64,000 bases of DNA from contig JAGQDJ010000260.1 of NCBI GenBank assembly GCA_022885665.1, forward strand, positions 2,232,001 through 2,296,000. The letters run 5' to 3'. Both the position numbers and the translations under genes were made by a program. Positions 50,813 to 62,906 of the stretch are shown here, piece by piece. The stretch's first letter is position 1; every line of letters starts with the position of its first letter. The notes below the pieces were generated by a model. The model had not been told where the DNA came from and searched no databases. It saw only the letters and a list, made by a program, of their open reading frames with translations. Source of the stretch: Triops longicaudatus. Lineage: Eukaryota > Arthropoda > Branchiopoda > Notostraca > Triopsidae.

Positions 50813-52530
50813 CCATTCAACAAGACCCGCTCCGTTTTACAAACAGAAAACAAGGCAAACGAACCACAGCGTGGAAAGCTCTTTATCCCTTCCGGTTTTC
50901 AACTCACTTTTCCTTGAAAAGTTCGTACGAACTTTAACAAACGGAAACTAAAATTTTGGAACGAGAAGACAAATTTGTAGCGATAGAACAGTTGGCTTTT
51001 AATCTCCCACTCTTCCCCCGATTTCTGTCTCTGTTTCAGCTTTTTACACAGTGCAAAAAACTGAATGTTTTAATTTTTGTTTTGAGTTTAAAAACGTTTT
51101 ACACCACTACGGAAAGGGGGGGAAGTAAGTCAAAAACTTTATAAAACGTGTCACAATTCAAAATGTTTGGATGTGCTTGTGACACTAGGTGGCGTTCATA
51201 GCAAGGGAATTCGGCACGATTTAAAAGCGTTGCAGAATTGAGGATGGAACTGAATCGTGTTTAGTCGAGATTTTTGCTTCGGGGTAAGGCAGAGTGCTGC
51301 GAGGAAAGTGGAACTTGGATTTTTACTTCCCGTACCCCGCGAGGAAAAGAAAATTTGATATAAAAAGCTCCTTTTTGTCATTGTCCATTTAAGTCCATGG
51401 TTTTCAACATTTTTTATTCACTGTAACAATTGGAATTATCCCTGAAGAAGGAAAAAATGAGAAAATTGCGTTGCCGCTTCAAACCTCGATATATAAAAAG
51501 AATGGATCATCCCATCACACACACTCCCAGCATACTGAAACTAGCACTGCGTTGTAGAAAGGAGAAATACCATTTAAAAAAGCGTTTTTATTCGCTTGTT
51601 TCGCCACAAGATATGCTTTGAGTCTCAATACAGTGATGCCCGTGTTAGTTAAAAACCATTGGATGCAACTTATTTTATCAATCGTATTTACAGCGATAAT
51701 AAATTCTTTTGATGTGCATAGTAAGCTACATGCTACACCCGTCGTACACTGTGTGTTTGGGTGAAATTATTATTTTTTTTTTCTTACGGATAACTTCTAC
51801 GCTTAGATGGATGTTAAGGACCGCAAATTGCAGTTATTTTTATTTTTAGTGAGGGTTCTTGCGTTTGAATCACTACTGAAACATCCTTTACACAATTCTT
51901 ATTAAGAAAATGGCCCAATATTTGCTTTACAATGAAGGAGACGCTAGAAACTGTAAAAAAATGCGATATGAGAATTAATACAGTACTGGAGTTTTCATCG
52001 ATAGTCTGCAACTGTAGTCAGTACCCGACAGACTCAATTAGACAAGGCTAGTTTGTCGTTCACGTAAATTCTTTTTCATATTTAAAAAAAATTGAAATGC
52101 ATCTTAGGACAGTGTATTTTGTACAAGAAGTGTGTTGCACTAGCTATACTCCTGTTAAATGCGTAGCGTTTGCGATGATCTCTTTACCCACGCGGGTTCA
52201 TGTTTAAAGCTGTTTGAGGCGCCAGAAGCTCAGTGGCGCTAGGATACAGTCTCAACAGCACAAGGCTTGTGCTTCTTGTTCTATTCTCAGTACACGACCG
52301 GCGATGACTTAACGCTTTGTGTGTTTTGGAATTGGAAGATACTTTCCGAAACAAAATAATTTTTGCTCTAATAAACCAGCGGGTGACATTAGTGTTTCTT
52401 ACTCCAGGTTCCTTTTAAACTTGCTGAGTGAGTTGCTGTTAGGTATTGGACACGTTTTGTTGTGAACTTACAACGTTTCGTGGAATAAAGGTAGCATTGT
52501 TAGGTGTCAACATCATTCAGCAGAAAAACC
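50813..52530. other. Spacer between p190 RhoGAP and PSMD2
   Basis: It should contain the p190 3' UTR (a possible AATAAA is at 51698-51703) and the PSMD2 promoter and 5' UTR. No coding region is recognisable. A tRNA-like A-box/B-box pair occurs at 52226-52288 and is listed separately. Confidence 0.55.
52226..52288 (+). mobile_element. Degenerate tRNA-like promoter pair, possible SINE relic
   Basis: AAGCTCAGTGGCGC near 52227 resembles a tRNA A box, and TGTTCTATTCTC about 45 nt later resembles a degraded B box. It sits about 300 bp upstream of the PSMD2 start. The B box has about three mismatches, so this may be chance. Confidence 0.25.
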
Positions 52531-55500
52531 ATGGCGGTTGATAAAACCAATAATAAAGATACTACAGCAGCCAAAGAGAAAGATGCGAAAGCTCCAGCAG
52601 GCAAGGCTAAGCCTGAAGAGGCGCCAGCTGAACTGGTAAATTTCTTCCTTTTTTTACAGTGAAACTTAATTCCTCGTACTTTGATCTCTAGTCGAAACCA
52701 AATGATGAAATTTAGGTGTAACATATCAAACTAGATCGTTTTACCGCAAGTACAGGTTAACAAGAAATTAATATGTATTTTTCTCGTATATAGTCGGAAG
52801 AAGACAAGCATCTTCAGGACGAACTCAACATGCTGGTCGAAAGAGTTCAGGTAAAAAGATGAAAGTTAACTTGAATAGTTACTTGAAACTAACTTCTTTT
52901 TTTTTTAAATAGGAAAATCAAGTCGATCTTTGGTTACCGGCCTTAGAATCGATGCGAAGTCACATCCGAGCTTCGACTACTTCCATGACCAGCGTGCCCA
53001 AACCGCTGAAATTCTTGCGCCCACATTACAGCACTCTTAAAAACTTGTTGAGCAAATTCACAGATCCGCAAACGAACAAGCTTTGCGCCGAAATCATCTC
53101 CATTTTGGCTATGACCAATGCCGAAGGCCGAGATTGCGCCGAGTATCGTTTAATTGCTGGTCCAGACAATGTCGCTGATTGGGGCCATGAATACATTCGG
53201 TTAGTATTTACATCGTTTAAATGTAGTTCAGTTGAAAAGAAAAAAAAAATAAAATTGCGTTTCTTGCATTTCAAGTGATTAAGTGAATTTTCGTGTATTT
53301 TTGTTTTATTTGTGTATTTTTGACACTTCTAGGCATTTGGCAGGAGAGGTCGCTCTGGAATGGAATGCGTGTTCGACCGAAGACACAACCAAACAAGATG
53401 CTCTGGTTAAACTGGCAACATGCATTACTGCGTATCAAATGACACATAACGCAGAAGCAGAAGCCTGCGATCTCCTAATGGAATTGGAACGTTTGGACTT
53501 GCTGGAGCAATACGTGGACGAAGCGTCGCATAATAGGGTTTGCTTGTACCTCACAAGCTGCGTAGCTTATGTTCCCGATCCGGAAAATACTAACCTCCTT
53601 CGTACGGCGTTGACACTCTTCAGGAAGTTTAACCAACACGCCCAAGCTCTTCGCATCGCTCTCCAGTTGAATGATCTACCTCTTATCGAAGAAATTTTCT
53701 TGTCCTGCAAGGACAGGTACGCAGACATTTCTTAAGGCTACAAAATAATATGATTTTTTTTCTCCAGTCTATTACGAAAGCAGTTGGCTTTTATGCTCGC
53801 ACGTCAGCAAGTCTTCTTAGAGCTGAATGAAGAACTGGAAGATTACGATGATCTGGTGGAAATTATGTCCAACTCTCATTTGAACAACCATTTCTTGGCT
53901 TTGGCTCGTGAAGTAAGAATACAGTAAAATTGTCCTTCCTGAACTTTCCCTTTTGTCAGTATTCTTTATTTTTATTTTTTTATTTTAGTACTTTTTATTA
54001 TTTATTTATTTATATACGCTTTCTGCTCCATGCGTTATTGTTGAGTATCTCTTTAACACATCTTTTTATGCTTACTTTATAGTTGGACATTATGGAACCC
54101 AAAACTCCGGAAGATATTTACAAGAGCCACTTGGAAAACGTGCGACCAGGTTACAGTAGTAGCCAAGTGGATTCTGCTCGTCAGAACCTGGCTTCAAGTT
54201 TCGTCAACGGCTTTGTCAACGCTGCGTTTGGGCAAGATAAACTCTTAATGGATGACGGAAACAAATGGCTGTATAAGAACAAAGAACATGGTACATTTGT
54301 CTTATATTTTTTTTTTTACCCTTTGAAAAGTGAAAATTGTCTTTACCCTTGTTTCTTTGCGAAATAGGAATGCTAAGTGCTACAGCTTCGTTGGGTTTAC
54401 TTCTTTTGTGGGACATTGATGGCGGTTTGACTCAAATTGACAAATATCTTTATTCTTCCGAGGATTACATTAAGGTAAAAACTTACGAAAAGGGATTAAT
54501 TTGGCCTTGCAGTAAGCTACGCATAATATTTGTTGATTATACATAGAAAACTCGCGATAAAGCCTACTGAACAACTTTCTAGTGCAACGAAAGATTCAAG
54601 TTTTCCAAATTTGGTTTCTTTTTTAGTCTGGTGCACTTTTAGCCTGCGGCATTGTTAACAGCGGTGTTCGAAACGAGTGTGACCCTGCTTTAGCCCTACT
54701 TTCGGATTACGTACTCCATGCTAATAACGTTATGCGTGTTGGTGCCATTTTGGGTAAGCCGAGTTTTCTGTTCCCATTTCTTTGCCTGGAGTCATTTTTT
54801 ATATTATTTTTTGAACACTTTAACTAAATTTCGTTGTAAATTTTTATTCTTTATTTTTTTTTCTGACCCCTTTTTTCTTCTTGCCAACCATACACTGTTC
54901 TTCACATGTTCCTGTTATTGAGATCGTTTTCGTCTTATTAAATTTGCGACAATATTTTTACTCTGTTTATTTGATAGGTTTGGGATTGGCGTACGCGGGT
55001 TCTAATAGGGAAGACGTACTCAGTTTACTAGTACCGGCCTTGTCAAACGCCAAGTCTTCCATGGAGGTAGTGGGCGTGACCGGATTAGCTTGTGGCCTGG
55101 TAGCTGTAGGTTCCTGTAACGGGGACGTGACGTCAGCCTTGCTACAAACTTTGATGGAAAAATCAGCTTTGGACCTCAAGGATACTTACGCGCGTTTCCT
55201 GCCTCTGGGGTTGGGTTTAACCTATCTTGGTAAACAAGACACTGTCGAAGCCGTGATTGCCGCTTTGGAAGTTATTCCCGAACCTTTCCGTTCTATGGCC
55301 AGTACTTTGGTCGAAGTATGTGCTTTTGCCGGCACCGGCAATGTTCTTAAAGTGCAACAGCTTTTACACATTTGCAGCGAACACTATGACGCTGCGGCTG
55401 AAAAGGTAAACGCGAAATGTTTAGTAATAAACATGCTATTTTAACAAATAAGTCTTATTATTGTATATTTGTTAAATAAACTCTAAATGACATTAAAATG

Positions 55501-56934
55501 TATGTTATTTTGTAGGAAAAAGATGATCGGAAGGATAAGGACAAGAAAGATGGCGCAAAGGACGAAGGATCACCTGATTTGTCGTCTCAACAAGCAGTGG
55601 CCGTTCTGGGAATTGCGTTGATTGCAATGGGTGAAGATATTGGAGCAGAAATGGCATTAAGATCCTTTGGGCACTTGGTAATAATCGACTATGAACCTTT
55701 GAAATTTGTTGTGGGAAGCTGATAACCCAATTTCTTTTCCTTTTTTTATGAAATTTTGCTGACGAGTAGTTGCGATATGGTGAACCTACCATTAGACGTG
55801 CAGTACCGTTGGCCTTAGCGTTAATTTCTGTGTCCAATCCGCGACTTTCAGTACTCGACACGCTTTCTAAGTTCTCACACGATAGCGATGCTGAAGTGGC
55901 CCATAATGCAATCTTTGCTATGGGAATTGTTGGCGCTGGAACGAATAACGCACGGTATTTTTGAGTTCTCTTCATTTTCTAACGTGTAAGCGTAACCTGG
56001 CCTGTGGTATAATTGTTTGGCGCTCTCTGTAGTGGGGGATCTTGGTGTTAATTGGAAAACTGCAATTCTTTGAACAGTTAAATCAGCATTTAAAAGGCTT
56101 TGTGATATGATGTTGTTGTTACATCATCACACCAATTTTTTAAGCTTTTTCTTTATTTAGCTGTAAAACGAGAAACTACAGTAACTAATCGCGTTTTTAT
56201 ATAGGTTGGCGGCTATGTTGCGTCAGTTGGCGCAGTATCATGCTAAAGATGCAAATCAACTGTTTATGGTACGATTAGCGCAAGGTTTGGTCCACTTGGG
56301 CAAAGGAACATTGACGTTGAGTCCGTACCATAGTGATCGACAGCTCCTTAGTCCAGTAGCTTTGTCAGGCTTATTGGCGGCTCTGGTGGCATGTTTAGAC
56401 GTCAAGACTGGTAACGGTTCTTAAATACTAATTTTATTATAAATGGTTATACAGTAATACCGTATTTTGCATAGTTATTCTGGGCAAATCGCACTACTTG
56501 CTGTATACTTTGGCTGTTGCCATGCAACCACGGATGTTAGTAACATTTGACGAAGATTTGAGACCTTTGCCTGTTTCAGTACGCGTTGGACAGGTAAGCA
56601 TTATTATATTACTATTCCCAGTAAACATTTAAGCGTTAATAAAATAAATAACGACGAACCAAAGTGATTATATAAAAAATAACACTTCCCTTTGTGCATA
56701 CATTTATTGATTAAGTGAACTGTTATTGAACCATACTATTTTTTTTTACCCTAGGCTGTTGACGTAGTGGGTCAAGCCGGCAAACCGAAAACGATCACTG
56801 GTTTCCAGACGCATACAACGCCTGTTTTGTTGGCGTATGGTGAACGAGCAGAGTTGGCGACTGAAGATTACGTTTCCTTAACACCGATTATGGAAGGCTT
56901 TGTTATATTAAAGAAAGCTCCCCAACCTGTGTAA
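52531..56934 (+). CDS. PSMD2: PSMD2, 26S proteasome regulatory subunit Rpn1, complete, 14 exons, 899 aa
   Basis: Exons: 52531-52635, 52794-52850, 52913-53199, 53333-53716, 53768-53912, 54083-54290, 54368-54474, 54627-54753, 54978-55405, 55516-55677, 55770-55954, 56205-56410, 56475-56593, 56755-56934 (TAA). Phases chain to 2700 nt; the human subunit is 908 aa. Rpn1 is the largest base subunit of the 19S particle and docks ubiquitin receptors and Usp14/Ubp6. The charged, disordered N terminus (KEKDAKAPAGKAKPEEAPAE) leads to the conserved SEEDKHLQDELNMLVERVQE. The toroid of proteasome/cyclosome repeats is seen as Gly/Ala/Leu-rich helices such as GLGLAYAGSNREDVLSLLVP and ILGIALIAMGEDIGAEMALR. An acidic/Lys loop (EKDDRKDKDKKDGAKDEG) interrupts the toroid in exon 10, as in orthologues. 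The C terminus TPIMEGFVILKK is family-typical. Confidence 0.97.
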
Positions 56935-59900
56935 CCGAGCAGGATTTGGAACAAGAAAAGAAGGATGATAATTGTATTGAGAAGAAGTGAAAGGATAAAC
57001 AGCGATTTGAGTACTATGCAGTTGTTATTTTATTTACTGAGTTGATTTTTCTTTTCTTTTTTTTTCCGTTGCCCAGAAATTCGTGGGTTCTTAATGGAGG
57101 TCTAAGCTCTGCATTACAATTCCTGTAGCGCTTCTTCTTATCTTCTTAAATCCTTGCATTTCTTATATTCGTACCTTGAGTTTCTCGGTTGTCTGTATAA
57201 CTCCAACGTAGAGTTCTTTTGTATTGGTAGCACAGTTTTCGGTGTTTTACTGCATGCAGTGCAAAGTAAGAATTTAATGCAGAGATTAATGCGCAGTTTA
57301 GTTACGAAAGCACTAATGTAGCTGACGGAAACTGACAGGTGCTTCTTTGTAACCGGTGAAAAAAAGTTTGCGTCTGAACTCCAGAAAACAGAATTCAGTA
57401 AGTCTAACGATTCCCAAGGAGAAAATAGTTCTAGTTAAAAATTAAAATTCGATAGAGATATTTGTGCGAGTTTTCAACCGAGTGGTTTTGAAAAGTTTAC
57501 TAAGTTTAATTTAGAATAAGTGAAGGAAGTCACCCTCGGTATTACACTCTTCTTTAATTTGAATTGTCTTGTTATACTCCTTCCAAACCAAGTTGAATAT
57601 TCGGAAGGCATCGTCAGATTTTTTTACATACTTTTTTCTTGCCTTCTAAGTTTTGGCTTGTGAAAGAAAATATCTTGAGAGGTGCTGGATTCTAAACGAA
57701 GCAAATTGAAATCTCAATAAAATCATGAGCCATAATCCCGTAAAATTCAATTCTAACTAAAAACCCGACGATTTAAGAACGGTTTAAGCAGAGATAGTAT
57801 TTCTTCAAAGGCTACGAGTTTTTCGGCTATCGTTTGATTTCGACTAGTTTTTGCTTACTGCAATCTTAGAGGAAAACTCAAGATGTTCAAGCTTTATGTT
57901 AATTTTATAAGGTGATGAACTTTTCTTATGAGGGTTTTGATACGGGGAAATAATTTGCATGAACTGTTAGCCTACATAGTGTCTGCTGAAAGTGGTTACT
58001 TGAAAAAAAAATGTTTCTGCTTCGCATAACTCGTTTGCGCATGCTATAACGAACGTTGAAACAGTTAGTAAATGCATTGCTAACTCAACAAATTATTTTA
58101 ACTTTGGTGTATTCGCGCTAGTTCCTTGTCTTCATATATCGAATACGTTGTTTGCAGTTCAGAGGAACTGTAATTTTCAAAACCTTGCTAACTAAAGCTA
58201 CACAGCAATTTCGGTTTCACAGCTTACTAGAAAATTACTTCTTTCTCATTGACATTCACTTTCGTTTCTAAAACATTTCGCCTCTTTATGGTTGTTATCT
58301 TTTACTTTTATACTTTTAAGATCCACGCCCTTAATTTTCAACGTTAAATACTTCTTCGAAACGATGACGTTGTGCTTTTATTTGAGAGTATCAAGGTCGT
58401 GATGGCAAAGGAATGCACTAGTATAACATTACCGTATAATTAATTCCTTCTTATTTAAATTAACGTCTTTTCTAAAAAGGCGTGTAGAAATGTTGTTTAC
58501 TGGCATTCTAAACGATGAAAACGTTCACGCTATCGCGATTTGTTATAAGAGTCCTTAATAATCTAAAACTTTTTGGAATGATAGATAAGATGCTTTTATA
58601 AGACACCATCAAGGTCGCCGTAACAAAGTCATGCACTAGTCCACTGAATAAGTGTCAATTTATTTTTTAATTTGCACCGGAAAATTTGATCATTCGACAC
58701 TTTTTTCCGTTTAGTTTTCTTTTTTTCAGTTTTATTTAAATACGTGACATCCTTTTCCCTTCTTTGTAAGGTCGTACTGTTCTTGGAGCGGAAAAATACA
58801 TTCCGTTCTTTCGCTTATCATTCTTTGAGTATCTTTAATTATGTTTTATTTATTTCTAAGGAAAACCGAATAGTGAAAACAATTTTATGGAAACTGTAAC
58901 AGAAATTACAATACCAGCGTGGGAACAAGCCCTAAATTATCTTTGGTGAAACCGAATACGGTCTTCTCTTTTTTGTGGTTACGAGGAAATCTCGGGTGGC
59001 GAAAGCTTGAACTTAATTGCTGTAAGCTCTTCTCACTTGCCCACTTTCTGACCCAACTTTCATAAATGGTGGATTCCATACTTCCGTTCTCAAATATGAA
59101 GTAAATATTTACCCGAACGCCTTCCAGGCTAGACACACGGATAGAAAACCACTTTCTCGCAATCTCAATAACTCCGTCTTTTACCTTTGCACCCTGTTCC
59201 CGTTTCCTACACACAAACAGAATGCGCCAACTCCTCCTTCTTAGCGCAAACTTGTCCTCCTATTGTCTGACCATGAATTGCAACTTCATTCGCTAAACGC
59301 TTTCTGGAGCAAAAATCGGAGGAATATTCTACAATTTCAATGCCCAAAAAGCGTGGAATTCTTTTAAGTAAATAACCGACTTGAACATTGGCTCTCATTG
59401 TCCCAAGTTCTATTTTATTATCAAGAGTTTGTCGACTTTAATATCTTTCCCCCGTTGCTTCACCTGGAAGATCCTTAATGAAAAAACGGTCCGCTCGTAC
59501 GCTTTTTTCCTCCTTTGCACTTGAAAAGCCGGACTAGCAAGAGACACGACTTAACCGTTTCATGTTAGTTGAACTTGAGGAGAATGCGGAAGACGGTAAG
59601 AGTTGGCACCTGGATTAAACCAAGGAACCTAAACGCGACCTACATTAGGGCATCCCGAAAGGACAATGGCCTTTAACCAAAAGTTTTTCCCGTGCCACTT
59701 TTGCCTTTGCAAGGAGGAGGATTCTTTTCTTGTCCGACCACTACCAAACTTTGCGTTTCATGGTATCCCGCAACGTTGACGCAAATGGAATGGGGTTGGT
59801 TGTGTTTCTTTGTCGTGTAAAGTAGGTTACAAGTTTCCTTCTCCGTCTGTCCTCCGGTATACCTCCGCTGCACCTTATACGCGGGCACAGGTATACAAGG

Positions 59901-60097
59901 AACCGAGTTTCCCCGTAGTTTCTTTATTCGTCTGCGAGTGCTGTTCAGTGCAAGTATTAAAGCATCGAGCTCAGCGAATATATTCGCGTCGGTTGGAATT
60001 TCATAAATTAAGTGTTCTTTGTGGCTTTTTGTAGCTCACTACAAATAGTGTTGTACAGCGCTTAAAGTAGCGATCGATTTATCTTCAAGTTCGTAAA
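56935..60097. other. Long spacer after PSMD2, with diverged direct repeats
   Basis: About 3.2 kb without a supported gene. It includes an AATAAA at 57716-57721 that could end the PSMD2 transcript, and a pair of diverged direct repeats at about 58375-58430 and 58585-58640. Two overlapping minus-strand open frames (59398-59207 and 59214-58906) lack recognisable domains and differ in frame. The last few hundred bases should hold the promoter and 5' UTR of the gene starting at 60098. Confidence 0.55.
58375..58640 (+). repeat. Diverged direct repeat pair (about 50 bp units)
   Basis: Copy 1 (about 58375-58425) contains TGCTTTTAT, ATCAAGGTCG and ATGCACTAGT. Copy 2 (about 58588-58640) contains the same three blocks in the same order and spacing. 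Identity between them is imperfect, so the duplication is old or the unit belongs to a repeat family. Confidence 0.6.
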
Positions 60098-61121
60098 ATG
60101 CATTGGTCTGCGTATCTTTTTATCGGAGTTGCTGGAGCCGCTATGGTTTTGGCCAAACCTTCTGAATTACAAGCGCTAGCTAGTTCTAATGCCGTGCCAC
60201 AGTATGTGTATAGTCATGCACCGCAGCAGCAACAATACCACGGAGAAACTTACAATCCTAACCAACGTCAACAGTTTGTTCAAGATAGCTACCTCGAAGC
60301 ATTGGAGTATTCGCACAACTCTGCTGCCATTCAAGGAACCGATGGACCTACTGGACTTGGCGCGTTCTTCCGGTAAATTAAAATCGTCTTATTTAAGCAT
60401 ATTCTTAACTTAAACTAGCATCTGCTGTGTAATTAAGTACTTTTCAAAATGAAACAGAGCAAAAGTTTCGTGATATAGCGAATCCTTACTTGATGTGTCA
60501 TATGATTTACGACTAGCTTTGTAACTTAAATTACTAGAGTAACCGATTTAGAAGTATAAAAAGGTTTAAGTAAGGTTTTATAGTCTGGAACTATCACTTT
60601 TACAAAAAGTCAGGTGATTAATATTCCGTTATTCGTTGCAGAACCAGTACGTTCATTAATCCCGATGGTGGATTGACCCGTACCGGCATGGCTACCGCCA
60701 TTGGCGTTCCTCTTGCTGCTATTGCTGGTTTGGCTCTTTTGGCTGCACCCATTGCTGTTGGTCGTAGGAGACGTGACTTGAGCGAACCCGCAACTCCCGG
60801 CTACATGGATGCTATCTCTGCTCGTCTTCAAACCTTGTACGGACAAGTTTTGGAATCTGAAGAGTGCATGGAGCGACTCGTTTGCGAACTTGGCAGCATG
60901 GCCAAGAACATCTCTCACAAGGAATCTCTGATTGGGTAATTTCCCGTGCAACGAAACGTAGACCTCATTTCTAACTTAATTTTTGTTTCTTTCATTACAG
61001 AGTTGCTGCAGCTTTTACTCCCGATACCTACAAGAAGCACATGAGCACCTTCAAAATGGCAGCTCACACCGGTGACGCTACCAAATGCCGCAAGATCAAA
61101 TGCACTCCGATTGGACTTTAG
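60098..61121 (+). CDS. Unassigned secreted or single-pass protein, 229 aa, 3 exons
   Basis: Exons: 60098-60372, 60642-60935, 61001-61121 (TAG); both junctions are in phase (690 nt). I do not recognise the family. Residues 1-19 form a signal peptide (MHWSAYLFIGVAGAAMVLAK with likely cleavage near A19). Residues 20-92 have no Cys and are rich in Gln, Tyr, Ser and Asn (QQQQYHGETYNPNQRQQ). Residues 108-132 are a strongly hydrophobic Ala/Leu segment, followed at once by RRRR (133-136), which could be a stop-transfer anchor or a furin-type site. The C-terminal domain has four Cys as C-x5-C (167, 173) and C-x4-C (219, 224), helical spacing, and one N-glycosylation sequon (N181). Codon use looks ordinary and strongly G/C-biased at third positions, which suggests a well-expressed gene. 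Its function is unknown. Confidence 0.85.
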
Positions 61122-61333
61122 GAGGCCAAAACTTCACTTGAATTTCATTAAAACGAAAACTATTTATTACATTCTGATTAAAGTTTCCCCGCCTATCATT
61201 CCATTGTCAAAGTCTATTAGAGGTACAAGAAATTGTTTGAAAATGAAAAGGAAGAGTCCAAAGTTTGAGCTGCAGGACAGCCCCCCGAAACCGTTTCTAC
61301 TATGTATACATGCGAATTCTCTCAATTGGTATG

Positions 61334-61339
61334 AATAAA
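61334..61339 (+). promoter_or_regulatory. Probable poly(A) signal of the unassigned secreted-protein gene
   Basis: AATAAA lies about 215 nt after the stop codon at 61121. The 370-bp spacer 61122-61493 to the convergent VPS53 stop holds nothing else I can name. Confidence 0.55.
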
Positions 61340-61493
61340 GTGCCTTTGCTCTTCTTGACAAAAGAAAACCAACAAGAAAAGTTTTCTCATTGACTGGCAA
61401 CATAATAGTATATTATTTTGGTTCGTTATACAAGCACACTTTCACCGACCTAACTTTCTCCACTTTTACAAAAGGTAACAAAAAGGGAAATTT

Positions 61494-62875
61494 TTACAAT
61501 CGTTTACGAATCAGTTTCTCCAACTTTCTAATCCGTGAAGATTCTTGGTCACGTTTTAGCATTGACACAGTTGTTGGCGAAGATGTCACGGCAGCAGTGT
61601 CGGCTGAGGTTGTAGCAGCAGGAATGCGGGACAGGTAAATTTCCGTCATGACTTGATGATCCGCTCGACGGACTCCCTATACATGATTTTTTAAATAAAC
61701 ACTTTCGAGCTTCCATTAATTAAATAAATACTTTGAGTTCCAACAGCCGCTGGAGTTCCGGGAGATCGGAATCGGGCAACAATTTAATATACTGGTCGAT
61801 AAAGCGATCCGGAGTGTCTGATTGGTCGATACACAATTTAAGCATAAGCTCAATTCGGGTCATGCCTTTCGAAACGACCTTCGTGTAACTAGAAAAATGA
61901 ATGAATGAATCATATGATTCAACATATGATTCGGGAGATTACATCAACGTACGGGAGATTAGTTTCATATGTAAAAAGGCTTTCCTGGTACGAGATGGCT
62001 AGACACCAATGAATCACGGATACATTCTACACAGACACCGCGTGTAGCAAGCAACTTGCAGTAAAATTACCGCGCAACTTAAGACTTTCCATGAATAACT
62101 AAATAGATAATTGCCGCGTAACTCGAAGACTAACAGGACGATGTACAAGTGAGCTTTCATTGTTACACGACAGTAGTTGTACGTATCATAAACCTCATAG
62201 CGAACTCGTTTAAAAAGTGACAGGATTAACAGATACTGACAGTTTAAAAAAGATGAAAGCGAAAACCGACTACGAAAACCGATGTACAACCGAATGTATA
62301 GCCTACCTCAAAACCATTAAAAGGGTTGGAAAGATGATTTTCAAATGACCAGAAAATACGGCACGACGTTGCGTGACTGCTAACACAGAACTCATGTTAC
62401 CTGGCAGGAGGTTTCCGTTTTACAAGAGATTCAAGCGACGGTAAGTCTAGAAGCAGGCTTTTCATCATGTGAACATCCAATAAAAGCTGTTCGGCACCCA
62501 AAACCCCCAGGGGCTTGCACTTGAACAAGCTTGACATCAGCTTGGGGATGAACGAGCTAGTCGAAACAAAAGAAATCGTAAAACGCTTAGCATACGACTT
62601 ATGCATAAAACTTTACTTTGCGAATCGCACGCAATACTGCGTAAAGTACTTCCGCGTCGAACTAAGCAAATCTCGGACTAACGGAACAGTCTGTTTCCAA
62701 TTAGTGGCCAGTGCAGTCACATAAGGAGACTGGTCCCCTACACATTCAATGGCCGACCACTGAACCTAGAAGGATGAAAAAAGTAACGATAATAAATTAC
62801 GACCCTTAGAAATATTATGGCCCGCATAAATAAACTCATAAAAGCCAAGAAATCATTTCCCATGACACTGTAAAG

Positions 62876-62906
<31 letters not shown>

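Noticed and set aside
59673..59888. 71-codon minus-strand frame upstream of the gene at 60098
   Set aside because: It has no domain or splice support and overlaps the probable promoter of the plus-strand gene.
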